Shown here in pieces: positions 26,130 through 35,331 of a stretch of DNA of 64,000 nt (its first letter is position 1; the number at the start of each line of letters is the position of its first letter). The stretch spans positions 1,116,001-1,180,000 of the forward strand of contig NZ_SADD01000001.1 in NCBI RefSeq assembly GCF_004005565.1, read 5' to 3'. Below the pieces are notes generated by a model. That model worked only from the letters and a program-made list of their open reading frames with translations. It was not told the DNA's origin and did no database searches. Source of the DNA: Lujinxingia sediminis. GTDB taxonomy: Bacteria; Myxococcota_A; Bradymonadia; Bradymonadales; Bradymonadaceae. The position numbers and the translations under genes are program-made.

Positions 26130-26939
26130 ATGATGGACTTCGCCAAATTCCATGGCCTTGGAAATGACTTCATTGTCGTGGCGCAGCGCGCTGAGGCCTG
26201 GACTCCTGCCCGGGTTCGCGCCATCTGCGATCGTCACCTGGGCGTGGGCGCCGACGGGGTGTTGCTCCTGGAGCAATGGGGCGAAGATCGCCTGCGCATG
26301 ATCGTCTTCAACCAGGACGGCAGCCGTCCGCAGATGTGCGGAAACGGTGTGCGATGTGCCGCGGCGTATGCGCAACACCACTGGGACATGGGCGGCAGGC
26401 TCATCGTCGAGAGCGACGCAGGTCCGCGGGCCTGCGAGATCACCCCTGGCGAACACCCCGGCAGTTGGGAGGTCAACGTGGCGATGGGGCCCGCGCGCAT
26501 TGGCGAGCGCCACGCGCTGGAGGTCGAGGGCCACACCTTCGCGTACACGCCGGTGGATATGGGAAACCCCCACGCGGTGATTTTCAACTTTCCCGGCGAC
26601 AGGCTCGTTGACCTCGCCGGAGAGGCGGCAAATGCCGGCCACCCCGACTTCGCCGAGGGCGTCAACCTGGAGTTCGTCGAGGCACGGGGTGACGAATGGC
26701 GCACGAGCGTGTATGAGCGGGGCGTTGGCCGGACCCGCGCCTGCGGCACCGGGGCTTGCGCTGTCGCCGCTGCGATCTGGGACCGGGGTCTGGCCCCTCC
26801 CGACACGCCGGTGGTCGTCGCATTGCCGGGCGGTCGGCTCACGATCGAAACACGCCAGGGCCAGATCTGGATGCAAGGTCCGGCTCAGAAGGTTTTTACA
26901 GGGACGTACCCGAATCTCAGGAGTAATGAAGATGCGTAA
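26130..26939 (+). CDS. dapF: Diaminopimelate epimerase
   Basis: DapF converts LL- to meso-diaminopimelate for lysine and peptidoglycan. It is 269 residues, the normal size. Both catalytic cysteines are visible: MCGNGVRC near residue 70 and ACGTGAC near residue 210. KFHGLGNDFIVV and GADGVLLL open the protein as in the family. The start is ATG 26130 (a second ATG follows directly); upstream codons overlap the PilZ gene. The 3' end overlaps the small lipoprotein gene. Confidence 0.95.
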   Translation: MMDFAKFHGLGNDFIVVAQRAEAWTPARVRAICDRHLGVGADGVLLLEQWGEDRLRMIVFNQDGSRPQMCGNGVRCAAAYAQHHWDMGGRLIVESDAGPRACEITPGEHPGSWEVNVAMGPARIGERHALEVEGHTFAYTPVDMGNPHAVIFNFPGDRLVDLAGEAANAGHPDFAEGVNLEFVEARGDEWRTSVYERGVGRTRACGTGACAVAAAIWDRGLAPPDTPVVVALPGGRLTIETRQGQIWMQGPAQKVFTGTYPNLRSNEDA

Positions 26940-27096
26940 GCTCACGCTGGCCTGTGCCGCGATCGCCACCGTGTATTTGACCGGATGCCAGGAATCGGTC
27001 GTTGTCGCCTCCAACGGCGCGGCGATGTTCGTCGCCTCCGCGCTGCTCTGGTCGACGGTGCGCCTGAGCAAACACACCGACTCCAACAAGGATTAA
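26926..27096 (+). CDS. Small predicted lipoprotein
   Basis: A 56-residue protein that begins inside the end of dapF, in another frame. AGGAG directly precedes ATG 26926; ATG 26932 is an alternative. MKMRKLTLACAAIATVYLTGC is a complete signal sequence with lipobox LTGC. The short mature part has one further hydrophobic stretch (AAMFVASALLWSTV) and a charged end. It is too small for family assignment. It is flanked at 2 bp by the next start, indicating an operon. Confidence 0.6.
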   Translation: MKMRKLTLACAAIATVYLTGCQESVVVASNGAAMFVASALLWSTVRLSKHTDSNKD

Positions 27097-27098
27097 GC

Positions 27099-27716
27099 AT
27101 GAAGTGGTCCGAGGTCTTCGAGCCGGGGCTCTCCACCGACGAACTCTTTCTTAAACGGTTGCCGGCGATGCAGAAGACACGCCAGCAGGAGTTTCGGGAG
27201 TTCTCCAGCGCGACGATTATCCTGAGCGTCCTCTTTGACGACGTGGACCAGCGCTTCACGCTCACCTTTGATAACGATGGCCTGGAGGTCATCGATGAGG
27301 AGGCGATCGACTTCCCGATGGCAAGTGCCCGAGGTCGTCTCAGCGACTGGCAACGCGCGCTCCCCTGGATTCAGGAGCTGGTGATCCCGGCCGATGCTCA
27401 GGTCGCCCGCTACCGCGGCAAAGTGCACCTCACCCCCGAGGTGGTCGAGCGCTTCGAGCGCTTCGATGGTGTCTTCGATGTCACGGTTACCGATCTTCCC
27501 GATGGCCGCCCGCTGACATTTTCGATCATCCTCAACGACTACGAAGCTCCCGAAGAGGTGCGTGTTGTGCGCGCCTCGGTGGGCTGGCCTCTTCTTCAGG
27601 ATGTGGCCCACGGGCGCATCGACCCGGTGCAGGGCGCGCGCCAGCTCTCGGTCGCCGGCGAGGTGGGGCTGGCGCTGGAGATCGGCGCCTTCATTATGCG
27701 GGAACTCGGGCTCTAG
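27099..27716 (+). CDS. SCP2-like sterol/lipid-binding fold candidate
   Basis: A 205-residue cytoplasmic protein. The end GRIDPVQGARQLSVAGEVGLALEIG resembles the SCP2 helix-strand closure (short helix, SGKLKxxGD-like strand, hydrophobic helix); RLSDWQRALPWI in the first half could be a second copy of the same fold. This is pattern similarity only. It starts 2 bp after the small lipoprotein and GGA lies upstream. A hydrophobic-ligand-binding role would follow if the fold is right. Confidence 0.5.
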   Translation: MKWSEVFEPGLSTDELFLKRLPAMQKTRQQEFREFSSATIILSVLFDDVDQRFTLTFDNDGLEVIDEEAIDFPMASARGRLSDWQRALPWIQELVIPADAQVARYRGKVHLTPEVVERFERFDGVFDVTVTDLPDGRPLTFSIILNDYEAPEEVRVVRASVGWPLLQDVAHGRIDPVQGARQLSVAGEVGLALEIGAFIMRELGL

Positions 27717-27811
27717 AGCCTTGCGCACCCGCGTTAAGGTCGATACACAGGGAAGGCAGACGTGCCCCCCTCCAAACCCCCTCCGGCGACTCCCAGCCCA
27801 GCGACCCCCCT

Positions 27812-28438
27812 ATGATTCTTCAGCCCCGCGATGTCGGTTGGATTGAAGTCATCTGCGGACCGATGTTCTCCGGTAAGACCGAAGAGCTGATCCGACGGCT
27901 CAAGCGTGCGAGCTACGCTCGCCAGAGTGTGCAGATCTTCAAGCCGGCCATCGACGACCGCTACGATGAGAGCGCGATCGTCAGCCACAGTCAAATCTCG
28001 CTGCCCAGTGTGGCCGTCAAAAACCTCGATGAGCTTCGTCACGCGCTCGACCCTCAGGTCGATGTCGTGGGCATCGATGAGGTGCAGTTCTTCGATGAGC
28101 GCGTGATCGACTTCTGCGAGGAGCTTGCCGATGGCGGCCGTCGCGTGGTGGTCGCCGGGCTCGATCAGGACTACCGCGGCCAACCCTTTGGTCCGATGCC
28201 GGGATTGCTCTCGGTGGCCGAATACATCACCAAACTGATGTCGATCTGCATGCGTTGCGGCAACCCCGCTCATCGCAGCTATCGCCTCTCTGAAGATCCC
28301 CAACAGGTGCTGGTGGGGACCGCCCAACAGTACGAAGCCCGCTGCCGGCGCTGCTTCACCGAGGGATACCCCTCGCAGAGCGCCGCGGCGTCCAAGCCCG
28401 CAGAACACCAACGTATGGAACCCCGAGGTCGTCGATGA
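27812..28438 (+). CDS. tdk: Thymidine kinase (type II)
   Basis: Tdk phosphorylates thymidine for salvage. 208 residues. P-loop GPMFSGKTEELIRRL near residue 16, the DExQF element in GIDEVQFFDE, the lid region GLDQDYRGQPFG and the zinc ribbon CMRC with CRRC are all present. The stop overlaps hpt by 4 bp (ATGA). No strong Shine-Dalgarno precedes the ATG. The C-terminal 20 residues are a charged nonconserved tail. Confidence 0.95.
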   Translation: MILQPRDVGWIEVICGPMFSGKTEELIRRLKRASYARQSVQIFKPAIDDRYDESAIVSHSQISLPSVAVKNLDELRHALDPQVDVVGIDEVQFFDERVIDFCEELADGGRRVVVAGLDQDYRGQPFGPMPGLLSVAEYITKLMSICMRCGNPAHRSYRLSEDPQQVLVGTAQQYEARCRRCFTEGYPSQSAAASKPAEHQRMEPRGRR

Positions 28439-28977
28439 AAGCTCCCAAGCGCAAACTCAAAGTCCTTATCTCCGAGGAGGAGATTCAGAAGCGCTGCCGC
28501 GAGCTCGCCGCGCAGATCAACGAGGACTTCGCCGGAGACTCGGTGCACGTCATCGGCGTGCTCAAGGGCTCGTTTATGTTTCTCTCCGACCTGGTCAAGC
28601 ATCTGACCATCGATGTCTCAATCGATTTTCTGGGGCTCTCCAGTTACGGTTCAAGCCAGGAAACGAGCGGGGTGGTGCGTATGACCTCCGATCTGGCGTT
28701 GCCCATTAAGGGGCGCAACGTCATCATCGTTGAAGATATCATCGATACCGGCCTGACCATGAAGTATCTGGTGGAGAACCTGCGCACGCGCATGCCCGCT
28801 GATCTCAAGGTGTGTACGCTCTTGTCGAAACCCTCCAATACCCGCGAAGATGTGCCCCTGGATTATGTGGGCTTTACCATCGGGGATGAGTTCGTGATCG
28901 GCTATGGGCTCGACGATGCTGAATTTTCGCGCAACATCCCCTACATTGGGGTCGTTGATTTCGATTCGCAGGATTAA
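28435..28977 (+). CDS. hpt: Hypoxanthine phosphoribosyltransferase
   Basis: Hpt makes IMP/GMP from hypoxanthine/guanine and PRPP. The 180-residue protein contains the PRPP loop VIIVEDIIDTGLTMKYL, the GVLKGSFMFLSDL segment and the C-terminal FVIGYGLDDAEFSRNIPYIG typical of the enzyme. The ATG overlaps the tdk stop, so two nucleotide salvage enzymes are translationally coupled. Confidence 0.95.
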   Translation: MKAPKRKLKVLISEEEIQKRCRELAAQINEDFAGDSVHVIGVLKGSFMFLSDLVKHLTIDVSIDFLGLSSYGSSQETSGVVRMTSDLALPIKGRNVIIVEDIIDTGLTMKYLVENLRTRMPADLKVCTLLSKPSNTREDVPLDYVGFTIGDEFVIGYGLDDAEFSRNIPYIGVVDFDSQD

Positions 28978-29028
28978 ACCAGCCCCCTCACCTTGAGAGG
29001 ACGAGGGCGCGCTCTGAGGAGAGATGCA

Positions 29029-30795
29029 ATGTCGAAACGAGCTATGGGACACTCGAAGACCGGGACGCTACTTGCCATGGTGGGCGCGGCGACGATCTCG
29101 CTGGGCGCGCTCGCTGGATGTGAGGCGCCGGATTGGGAGAACCCCGATTACGTCGCGAAGATGCTCAAAGATGGCGAGTCGGCAGAGAAGTCGCTCGCGC
29201 TGGAGAACCTGCGTAAGTTCCCGGAAGATCGCTACAGCGAGGTCGCTCCGGCGCTTGTTGAGATCTACATGGCCGGGGAGCGCGACGCCAAAGATGCGAT
29301 GAGCTACCTGGTGCAGTGGCGGGTGTCGGAGGCGGTCGACGCCTACATCAAAGAGATGGAAACCGATGCGGCCGGCTACGCCGGTGCGGCCGCCGAGGCG
29401 CTGGGTATTCTCGATCATCGCGCGGCAGTCCCGAAGATGATCGCCGCGCTGCAGGCCACCGACAACAACGAGCGCAAGCAGGGCATTCTGCGCGGGATGG
29501 CGCGGATGTCGGACCCGCAGATGGTCGCTCCGATGGTGGAGCTGCTCAAGCTCGACGCCGACAACTTCCCGATCGCATTGCACGCTTACGCCTGCGAGAT
29601 CCTGGGTAACATCGGTCAGGAGAACCCCGGCGCGGTCAACGAAGAGGCACGGGATATGGTGGTGCTCGGGATGTTCTTGAGCAACAACACCAACCAGAAC
29701 ACCAACCGCGAGTGTGGCCTTGCCGCCCAGCAGATTGGCCCGACGATGGTGCCGCACCTGGTGAAGACCTTTAACGGTGAGCACCAGGCGGTGAATCAAC
29801 TCCTGCTCAAGTACAACCAGGGACCGGACTACGCGTTCCCGGCCAACCAGGCCAAGCTGGTGAGCGCGATCCGTCTGGGGTCGATGCGCGCGCCGGAGGC
29901 GGTTGAACTCTTTATGGCCGATCTCAAGAGCGAGAAGAGCGCGCCGGAAGCGCTCTCCGGCCGCCAGTCGGTGAGCTGGCGCCTGAAGGAGGGCAACGCC
30001 ACCGATGAGATGATTCTCGCGCTCGGTGATCTGGGCAACCCCCAGGCCCGCGAGTTGCTTGAGGGCATCGTCGGCGTCGAGTTCGTCAATGATGAGTGGG
30101 ACGAGATCACCGACGGGCTCATCGAGCTGCAGCTTCGCCAGGATGCGGCCACTGCGCTGGCTCGCCTGGGCGATCGCGCCGCACTTCCCGCGCTGATGGA
30201 GATGGCGAAGAAGGGCGTGATTGTGGATCTGGAGAAGCGCTTCGTGATGCTCGCGCAGAACGGGCAGCCGGGCAAAGAAGAGGAGCGCTACCAGTTCAAC
30301 TGGATGGTCGCTCAGGCCTACGCGATGCTCGCCGAAGCGGAGCAGCGGGAGACCTACCAGGGGCTGATCGACGCCACGGATGAGGGTGGGCTTAAGGAAA
30401 AATACAAGAGCTTCCTTCCGGCCTTCGACGTGGCTGCTGAGTGTGGTGGTGCCGGTGATGCGGCTGCCCAGGCCGCTTGCTACGGCACGAAGGTCGAAGA
30501 CGAGAATGAAATCGTGCGCGCCAAGGCTGCCTACGAGTTGAGCCGTCTTCCCGCCGAGGTGGCGTCGCCCGTGGTCGCCGAGGCGCTCTCCACGCAGAAT
30601 CTGGAGACGCGGGAGCTTTTGACCTTTGCCGGCTACCGGGTCGCGACGCCCGCGCTGGCCGAGGCCGTCGGCACACTTCTCGAAGAGGAGAAGGGGCGTA
30701 GCAATGACGCCGCACGCCGCGATCGCAACCGTCTGAAGCTCCTGCACGCCTACGCTTTGCGTTCGTCGCAAGGGAGCGCCCAGGCTGCGGAATAA
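29029..30795 (+). CDS. HEAT-like repeat lipoprotein
   Basis: A 588-residue lipoprotein. ATG 29029 has GAGGAGA upstream; the signal sequence ends at LAGC (Cys31). The mature protein is nearly all alpha-helical with repeats of about 30-40 residues of the form A..ALG.L....A.P.M (for example EALGILDHRAAVPKMIAAL, TALARLGDRAALPALMEMA), consistent with HEAT/Armadillo repeats. Such proteins scaffold other envelope proteins. It is 8 bp before the DUF4388 gene, so an operon is likely. Function unknown. Confidence 0.75.
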   Translation: MSKRAMGHSKTGTLLAMVGAATISLGALAGCEAPDWENPDYVAKMLKDGESAEKSLALENLRKFPEDRYSEVAPALVEIYMAGERDAKDAMSYLVQWRVSEAVDAYIKEMETDAAGYAGAAAEALGILDHRAAVPKMIAALQATDNNERKQGILRGMARMSDPQMVAPMVELLKLDADNFPIALHAYACEILGNIGQENPGAVNEEARDMVVLGMFLSNNTNQNTNRECGLAAQQIGPTMVPHLVKTFNGEHQAVNQLLLKYNQGPDYAFPANQAKLVSAIRLGSMRAPEAVELFMADLKSEKSAPEALSGRQSVSWRLKEGNATDEMILALGDLGNPQARELLEGIVGVEFVNDEWDEITDGLIELQLRQDAATALARLGDRAALPALMEMAKKGVIVDLEKRFVMLAQNGQPGKEEERYQFNWMVAQAYAMLAEAEQRETYQGLIDATDEGGLKEKYKSFLPAFDVAAECGGAGDAAAQAACYGTKVEDENEIVRAKAAYELSRLPAEVASPVVAEALSTQNLETRELLTFAGYRVATPALAEAVGTLLEEEKGRSNDAARRDRNRLKLLHAYALRSSQGSAQAAE

Positions 30796-30803
30796 GGGGT
30801 TTC

Positions 30804-32768
30804 ATGAGCCTGTCACCTCGCCCGAGCGTGGCGCTCCTTGAGGGGAACGCCACGCTGGCACGCATCATCAGCGAGACGCTTCGAGCCAGTGCGCTTGAGG
30901 TCGTCACGCTCAGCGGTCCGCCGCCGGGCGCCGAAGGCGCCCGGCTTGTGATCGTCGACGTGGACAGCGCCGGGGTGGATGCCCGGCGCTGGCTGCATTT
31001 TTGCGAGGAGCGCCAGCTGCCCGTGCTGGTGTGTGGGGTGGCCAGCTCGCGTGCCCATTTTGCGCAGTATCCCTGGCTTGGGCGTCCCTTTACCACCCGG
31101 CAGCTCGAGCGCGTCTGTGAAGAGCTTTTGCGCGAGGGCGGGCCTTCGCGCCGCTCACACTCGGTGCCCGGTGCTATTGAGGTTCGCGATCCGGTGACGG
31201 TGGAGATGGAGGGCGAGGACGCCTCCGACCTCGAGGTGGAGCTGGGGCTGAGTCCGGGAACTCTGGGGGGGCATGTTTTTGACGACGACGATCTTCTGGA
31301 GATGATCGACGTCGACACCACCGGATCCATGATCCTGGAGATTGAGGATCTGCCCGGAGGGCTGGGTCAGGGCGGTGTTTTGGTGGGAGGGGCCCGGCGC
31401 GAATCGCTGGACGCGGCTCGGCTGGAGGCGGAGCGCTCGCGGAGCGCGGAGGTCGACGTAACGATCGATGAGGTGATCAGCCCCTCGACTTTCCCGGAAG
31501 TTCCGGCTGGTGTTGAGGTTCCGAGCTACGGTGGGGATGCCACAGCCATCTCGGTGGTTGCCCCTACCCACCAGGTCGATCGGGTCACTTTACACCAGGT
31601 CGCTCATCTGCTCGCTGAGCATTGGGAGCGCGTGGGTCTGAGCGCCCGCTCTACCGACCGGGCGGAGCGCCTGGAGCGTCTGCTGGCTGCGATGCTCGAC
31701 GGGGGAATCGACCGGGTGGCGGAGGAGCTCAGGAGGGTGCCCAATGCACGAGGGTTCTCCGGGCAGCTCGAAACGCTTTCGGTCGTCGATCTGCTGCATA
31801 CCCTGCGTGAACGCCGACTTCGAGGACGACTGGAGGTGAGTCTGCCCGGTCGCAGCTTCGTGCTTTACGTCGATGGTAATCTGCTCCATGAGATCGAGTC
31901 GCTTGGCGAGAGCACCGATGGGGTGCTCCTTGAGGTGTTGCGTGCCGAGGGGGCGGTTGATGAGGTTATCTACCAACGACTCTCCCATGATCTGCGGACC
32001 GGGCAGTTCTACGATGGGCCACTGGAGATGTTCTTGCGCAGCGAGCAGATCGTCGATGATCTGCGGCTGCTTGATGCCCGTAAAAGTCGAGCCAGACGTC
32101 TTCTCCGTGAGATCTGCGGCGGGCGACGCGGCGGCTTTGCCTTTATCGAAGTCGCCCGTGACTCGAGCTTTGCCTGGCCAACCCGCGGACTCGATCTGAA
32201 GATCGACACCTTGCTTCTCGAGATCATGCGCGAGGTGTCGATGGATACCGGTCATTCTGAGGCGACCGCGCGGACCCGCCTGGTGCTTGACGCCGGACGG
32301 GCTGCCAGCGTCGATCCTCTGGCGCTCACCAGCGATGAGCGTCAACTGCTCAACTTCTTTGAAGAGGGGCAAACGCTGGGAGAGGCTCGCGCGCATCTGG
32401 CAACCACCGGAGAGGAGTCGGTCGACCGGGTCGTTCAGCGGCTAAAGCGTATGGAGCTTCTCAAGCGTAAATCCAGCGCCGGGGAAGTTATCGTGAGGCA
32501 GCCCACCGGGCCCCATGAGCGTCCTACGGCGGTGAGTAACTGGGAGATCGACATTCCCGACCTCGATCGCACCCACCACATTGAGATGGGCACCGCCGAG
32601 AGCGCTGATGAGGAAGAGACCCATCAAGAGCGCGGTTTCCTGGCTGGCGCTCCGTTCGAGGACGACGCCGGCATGAGCTGGGATCAGGAACTCGACTCGA
32701 TCTTCCGTCGGGCCGCTGACACCGCCGAGTTTGATACGCAGGGACGAGATGATGACGACACGAAGTAA
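30804..32768 (+). CDS. DUF4388 protein with degenerate receiver-like N-terminus
   Basis: A 654-residue cytoplasmic protein. The first 110 residues have receiver-like spacing (VALLEGNATLARIISETLRA, VIVDVDS, VLVCGV, WLGRPFTTRQLE) but lack a clear acidic pair, so phosphorylation is doubtful. The middle (about 314-400) is a DUF4388 domain: GFSGQLETLSVVDLLHTLRE, GRLEVSLPG, FVLYVDGNLLHEIE. The family occurs in deltaproteobacterial signalling proteins, often with response regulators or motility. A helical tail and acidic C-terminus follow. GGGG before the ATG is a weak ribosome site. It overlaps the start of the next gene. Confidence 0.75.
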   Translation: MSLSPRPSVALLEGNATLARIISETLRASALEVVTLSGPPPGAEGARLVIVDVDSAGVDARRWLHFCEERQLPVLVCGVASSRAHFAQYPWLGRPFTTRQLERVCEELLREGGPSRRSHSVPGAIEVRDPVTVEMEGEDASDLEVELGLSPGTLGGHVFDDDDLLEMIDVDTTGSMILEIEDLPGGLGQGGVLVGGARRESLDAARLEAERSRSAEVDVTIDEVISPSTFPEVPAGVEVPSYGGDATAISVVAPTHQVDRVTLHQVAHLLAEHWERVGLSARSTDRAERLERLLAAMLDGGIDRVAEELRRVPNARGFSGQLETLSVVDLLHTLRERRLRGRLEVSLPGRSFVLYVDGNLLHEIESLGESTDGVLLEVLRAEGAVDEVIYQRLSHDLRTGQFYDGPLEMFLRSEQIVDDLRLLDARKSRARRLLREICGGRRGGFAFIEVARDSSFAWPTRGLDLKIDTLLLEIMREVSMDTGHSEATARTRLVLDAGRAASVDPLALTSDERQLLNFFEEGQTLGEARAHLATTGEESVDRVVQRLKRMELLKRKSSAGEVIVRQPTGPHERPTAVSNWEIDIPDLDRTHHIEMGTAESADEEETHQERGFLAGAPFEDDAGMSWDQELDSIFRRAADTAEFDTQGRDDDDTK

Positions 32769-33297
32769 GCTGCGTTTTGCCGCGCTGTGCGTGGCCTCCA
32801 TGGCCGCATGTTACAGCGGCTGTCAGGCCGAAGAACCGGGGCCGGAGGAGGTCTTTCGGGGCTTTGTTGAAAACATCTGGCGCGGCCAGGATGCGCTGGC
32901 CCTGGAGGCCGTCCTTCCGGCGACGCGTGCGCGTCTTCTGGAGCCACTCGACGACGTCGACGAGCAGGTGGGGGAGGGGCACGGATTGACGCCTGTCGAC
33001 ATGCTGATCGTGACGCGTCTGGATAACCCTCATGAGCTCAAAGAGGTTGAGATCGTTGGCGAGCATCCCGATGCGCCCCAGGAGGGCACCCGCGTGGAAC
33101 TCGCCCTTCGCATGCTCGACGATCGTCAGGGCAACGCGACGATGGTCTATCAGGGCGGTCGCTGGTACGTTGATTTGCCCCTGGATCAGGTGGACACCAG
33201 GCAGGTGCTCGTGCCCCTGCACCTCGAAAAAGAAGGGCCACAGGCGATGCCCGAAGAGCAGCCTGAGGCCAGGGAAGACACCGAGCACTCCGAGTAA
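32749..33297 (+). CDS. Predicted lipoprotein
   Basis: A 182-residue protein. The start is ATG 32749 or 32752 (adjacent codons), inside the end of the DUF4388 gene. MMTTRSKLRFAALCVASMAAC and YSGC give a signal sequence with two candidate lipobox cysteines. The mature part has an alpha/beta pattern with FRGFVENIWRGQDALALEAVLP, reminiscent of a DUF4878/NTF2-like fold, but I do not assign it. It lies between DUF4388 and the pseudokinase gene. Confidence 0.65.
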   Translation: MMTTRSKLRFAALCVASMAACYSGCQAEEPGPEEVFRGFVENIWRGQDALALEAVLPATRARLLEPLDDVDEQVGEGHGLTPVDMLIVTRLDNPHELKEVEIVGEHPDAPQEGTRVELALRMLDDRQGNATMVYQGGRWYVDLPLDQVDTRQVLVPLHLEKEGPQAMPEEQPEAREDTEHSE

Positions 33298-33314
33298 GAA
33301 GGGAAGGTTGAGCG

Positions 33315-35315
33315 ATGAGTGAGTCTTCGAATAAGCCACCGCGCGTTCCCCCGCCGCTTACGCCGGCCGGGCGTAAACCCTCTGCGTCTGGCGCGCGACC
33401 TCCCGGACCGCCCCCCAGGCCCGCGGTTCGGCGTCAGGCTCCCGGTGTTCGCGGGAGCACCCAGGCGCCCGAGGCCGCTACGCTGAAGACAGGCGATGCG
33501 GTTGGCGGGCGCTTTGTGGTGGAGCGCTACCTGGGCAGCTCCGGCGGCGGCGTCAGTTACCTGTGCAACGATCGGCAGACGCAGTCGTCGGTGGTTGTGA
33601 AGGTGCTGGAGATGCCTTTCCCGGGTGACGACGCCTTTGCCAGGCTCAGCGCCGATGTGCGTCTGGCGGGCAGCATTGAGCATCGCAACCTCACCGGCGC
33701 CGTGGGTATGGGACGCACCCAGAGTGGCGAGATTTTTATCGCGATGGAGTTCGTGGAGGGCTCTACGCTCTCGCAACTTGTGGCGCAGAGACGCGAAGAG
33801 GGGCGCACGCTGAGTATTCGCGACACCTTCACGGTGCTCGCGCATGTCTGCAGCGCGCTCTCGGCGGTGCATGAGCGCAAGACCAGCCACGGCGTGCTCA
33901 CGCCCTACAACGTCTATGTCAACAAGCAGGGCGTGGTGAAGGTGGGGAACCTGGCCTTCGGGCGTATGGTCAGCACCTTCCTTCACGGACGCGGTGAGGG
34001 GGCCTTCCACGACAGTATCTATGTGGCGCCGGAGGTGGCCGAGTCTCCGGCGAACCTGAGCGCGGCCGCCGACCTCTACAGCCTGGGCATGATCGCTGCC
34101 GAACTGCTCAATCCCACCGGGCTTCCCAGCGATCGCAAGCAGGCCCATGAGATGGCCCTCGACGGGCTGGCCAAATACCCGCCAGCGCTCTTCAGCCTCG
34201 TCTCGGCCTGTCTCTCCGGAGATCGACGTCAGCGCCCGGCCTCAGCGCAGCATTTCCGCGATGAGCTTGAGGAGATCGCTCGAGACGCCGGTGCACGCCT
34301 GAGCGGCGTGGCGCCTCCCGGCGCGCTGCCGGTGGAGCCGGCTGTGGTTGAGAGCGAGGAGGGCGACAGCCTCTTTGATCTCTTCGATGTGGGCGATATC
34401 GCCCCGCCGCCGGCCGATGAGGCCGAAGCGGAGCGCTATCTGGTGCAGAAGAGCGGCCTGGATTACGGCCCCTTCACCGAAATTAAGATCCTTGAGCAGC
34501 TTCGCGCCGATGAGATCGACGAGAACTCGCTGGTGCTCGATCGTTTTACCCAGCAGCGCTGTCGGCTTATTGAGATGGAGGCGTTTAGCGCCGAGGTCAA
34601 GGCGTACATCCCCGAACGCGAGGAGCGCCGGCGGCGCGAGGCCGAGGCCCGGGCCGAGCTTCAGCGCAAGGTCAAGAAGGGCGGGCTCGCCGCCCTGGTG
34701 GTGTCCATTGTGGCTGGCCTGGTGGTGTTGGCAGCGATGGGCTGGTTCTGGCTGCAGCAGCCGGACCCGGAGCCGATGCCGCTGGAACAGGCATTTGCCT
34801 CACTGGACTACACCTTCTTGCCTCCTCCCTCGGAATTTCAGGCGGTCGCGGTGGACTCCGATCTTTTGCAGAGCATCTTCAATCCTCGTGCAAGCCAGGA
34901 GGAGATCGCGCGTACGCTCAAGAAAGTGCGGGGCGCCGGAGGCAAGCGGGCATCCGCCGGGGGCTCGGCTGCCGGAGCGTCGGGGCCGCGTGAGGCCGAT
35001 GTTGATATGGCCAATTTCTCAGGCTCCGCCAAGCACCTGAGCGACCAGGAAATCAACCGCGTCATTATGAGCGACTTCAACGCGATGACCGATTGCATTC
35101 GCTCCGAGCTTAACCGAAACAGCTCCTTTAAGGGGCTGACCGTGCAGTTCTTTATCCGTCCCTCCGGCACCACCGGGGGCGTGCAGATCAAGGAGAGCAA
35201 GTACCAGAGTCGCGAGGTCGGCCAGTGCATGATCCAGCGCTTCCGCGCGATGAAGTTCCCGGAGCACGGTGCCATCTCCAATCGCGGTGTGGAGTTCCCG
35301 CTCTACGTGCAATGA
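33315..35315 (+). CDS. Pseudokinase-GYF_2-TM-AgmX/PglI fusion
   Basis: A 666-residue membrane protein with four modules: Pro-rich tail; Ser/Thr kinase-like domain (65-320); GYF_2-like domain (about 374-425, YLVQKSGLDYGPFTEIKILE); one membrane helix (457-479); periplasmic AgmX/PglI-type C-terminal domain (575-666, with paired Cys594 and Cys638 and the ending MKFPEHGAISNRGVEFPL). The kinase keeps Lys96 and the APE (238-240). It has HGVLTPYN where HRDLKPxN is expected, losing the catalytic Asp, and N212-L213-A214 where DFG is expected. It should therefore be a pseudokinase. It sits 17 bp upstream of tsaE and 18 bp downstream of a lipoprotein gene. Confidence 0.8.
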   Translation: MSESSNKPPRVPPPLTPAGRKPSASGARPPGPPPRPAVRRQAPGVRGSTQAPEAATLKTGDAVGGRFVVERYLGSSGGGVSYLCNDRQTQSSVVVKVLEMPFPGDDAFARLSADVRLAGSIEHRNLTGAVGMGRTQSGEIFIAMEFVEGSTLSQLVAQRREEGRTLSIRDTFTVLAHVCSALSAVHERKTSHGVLTPYNVYVNKQGVVKVGNLAFGRMVSTFLHGRGEGAFHDSIYVAPEVAESPANLSAAADLYSLGMIAAELLNPTGLPSDRKQAHEMALDGLAKYPPALFSLVSACLSGDRRQRPASAQHFRDELEEIARDAGARLSGVAPPGALPVEPAVVESEEGDSLFDLFDVGDIAPPPADEAEAERYLVQKSGLDYGPFTEIKILEQLRADEIDENSLVLDRFTQQRCRLIEMEAFSAEVKAYIPEREERRRREAEARAELQRKVKKGGLAALVVSIVAGLVVLAAMGWFWLQQPDPEPMPLEQAFASLDYTFLPPPSEFQAVAVDSDLLQSIFNPRASQEEIARTLKKVRGAGGKRASAGGSAAGASGPREADVDMANFSGSAKHLSDQEINRVIMSDFNAMTDCIRSELNRNSSFKGLTVQFFIRPSGTTGGVQIKESKYQSREVGQCMIQRFRAMKFPEHGAISNRGVEFPLYVQ

Positions 35316-35331
35316 GCGGGCAGGTGGCATC

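Noticed and set aside
29068-30771. A 567-codon minus-strand frame antisense to the HEAT-like lipoprotein.
   Set aside because: The forward gene has a signal peptide, repeats and ribosome site; the antisense frame has none of these.
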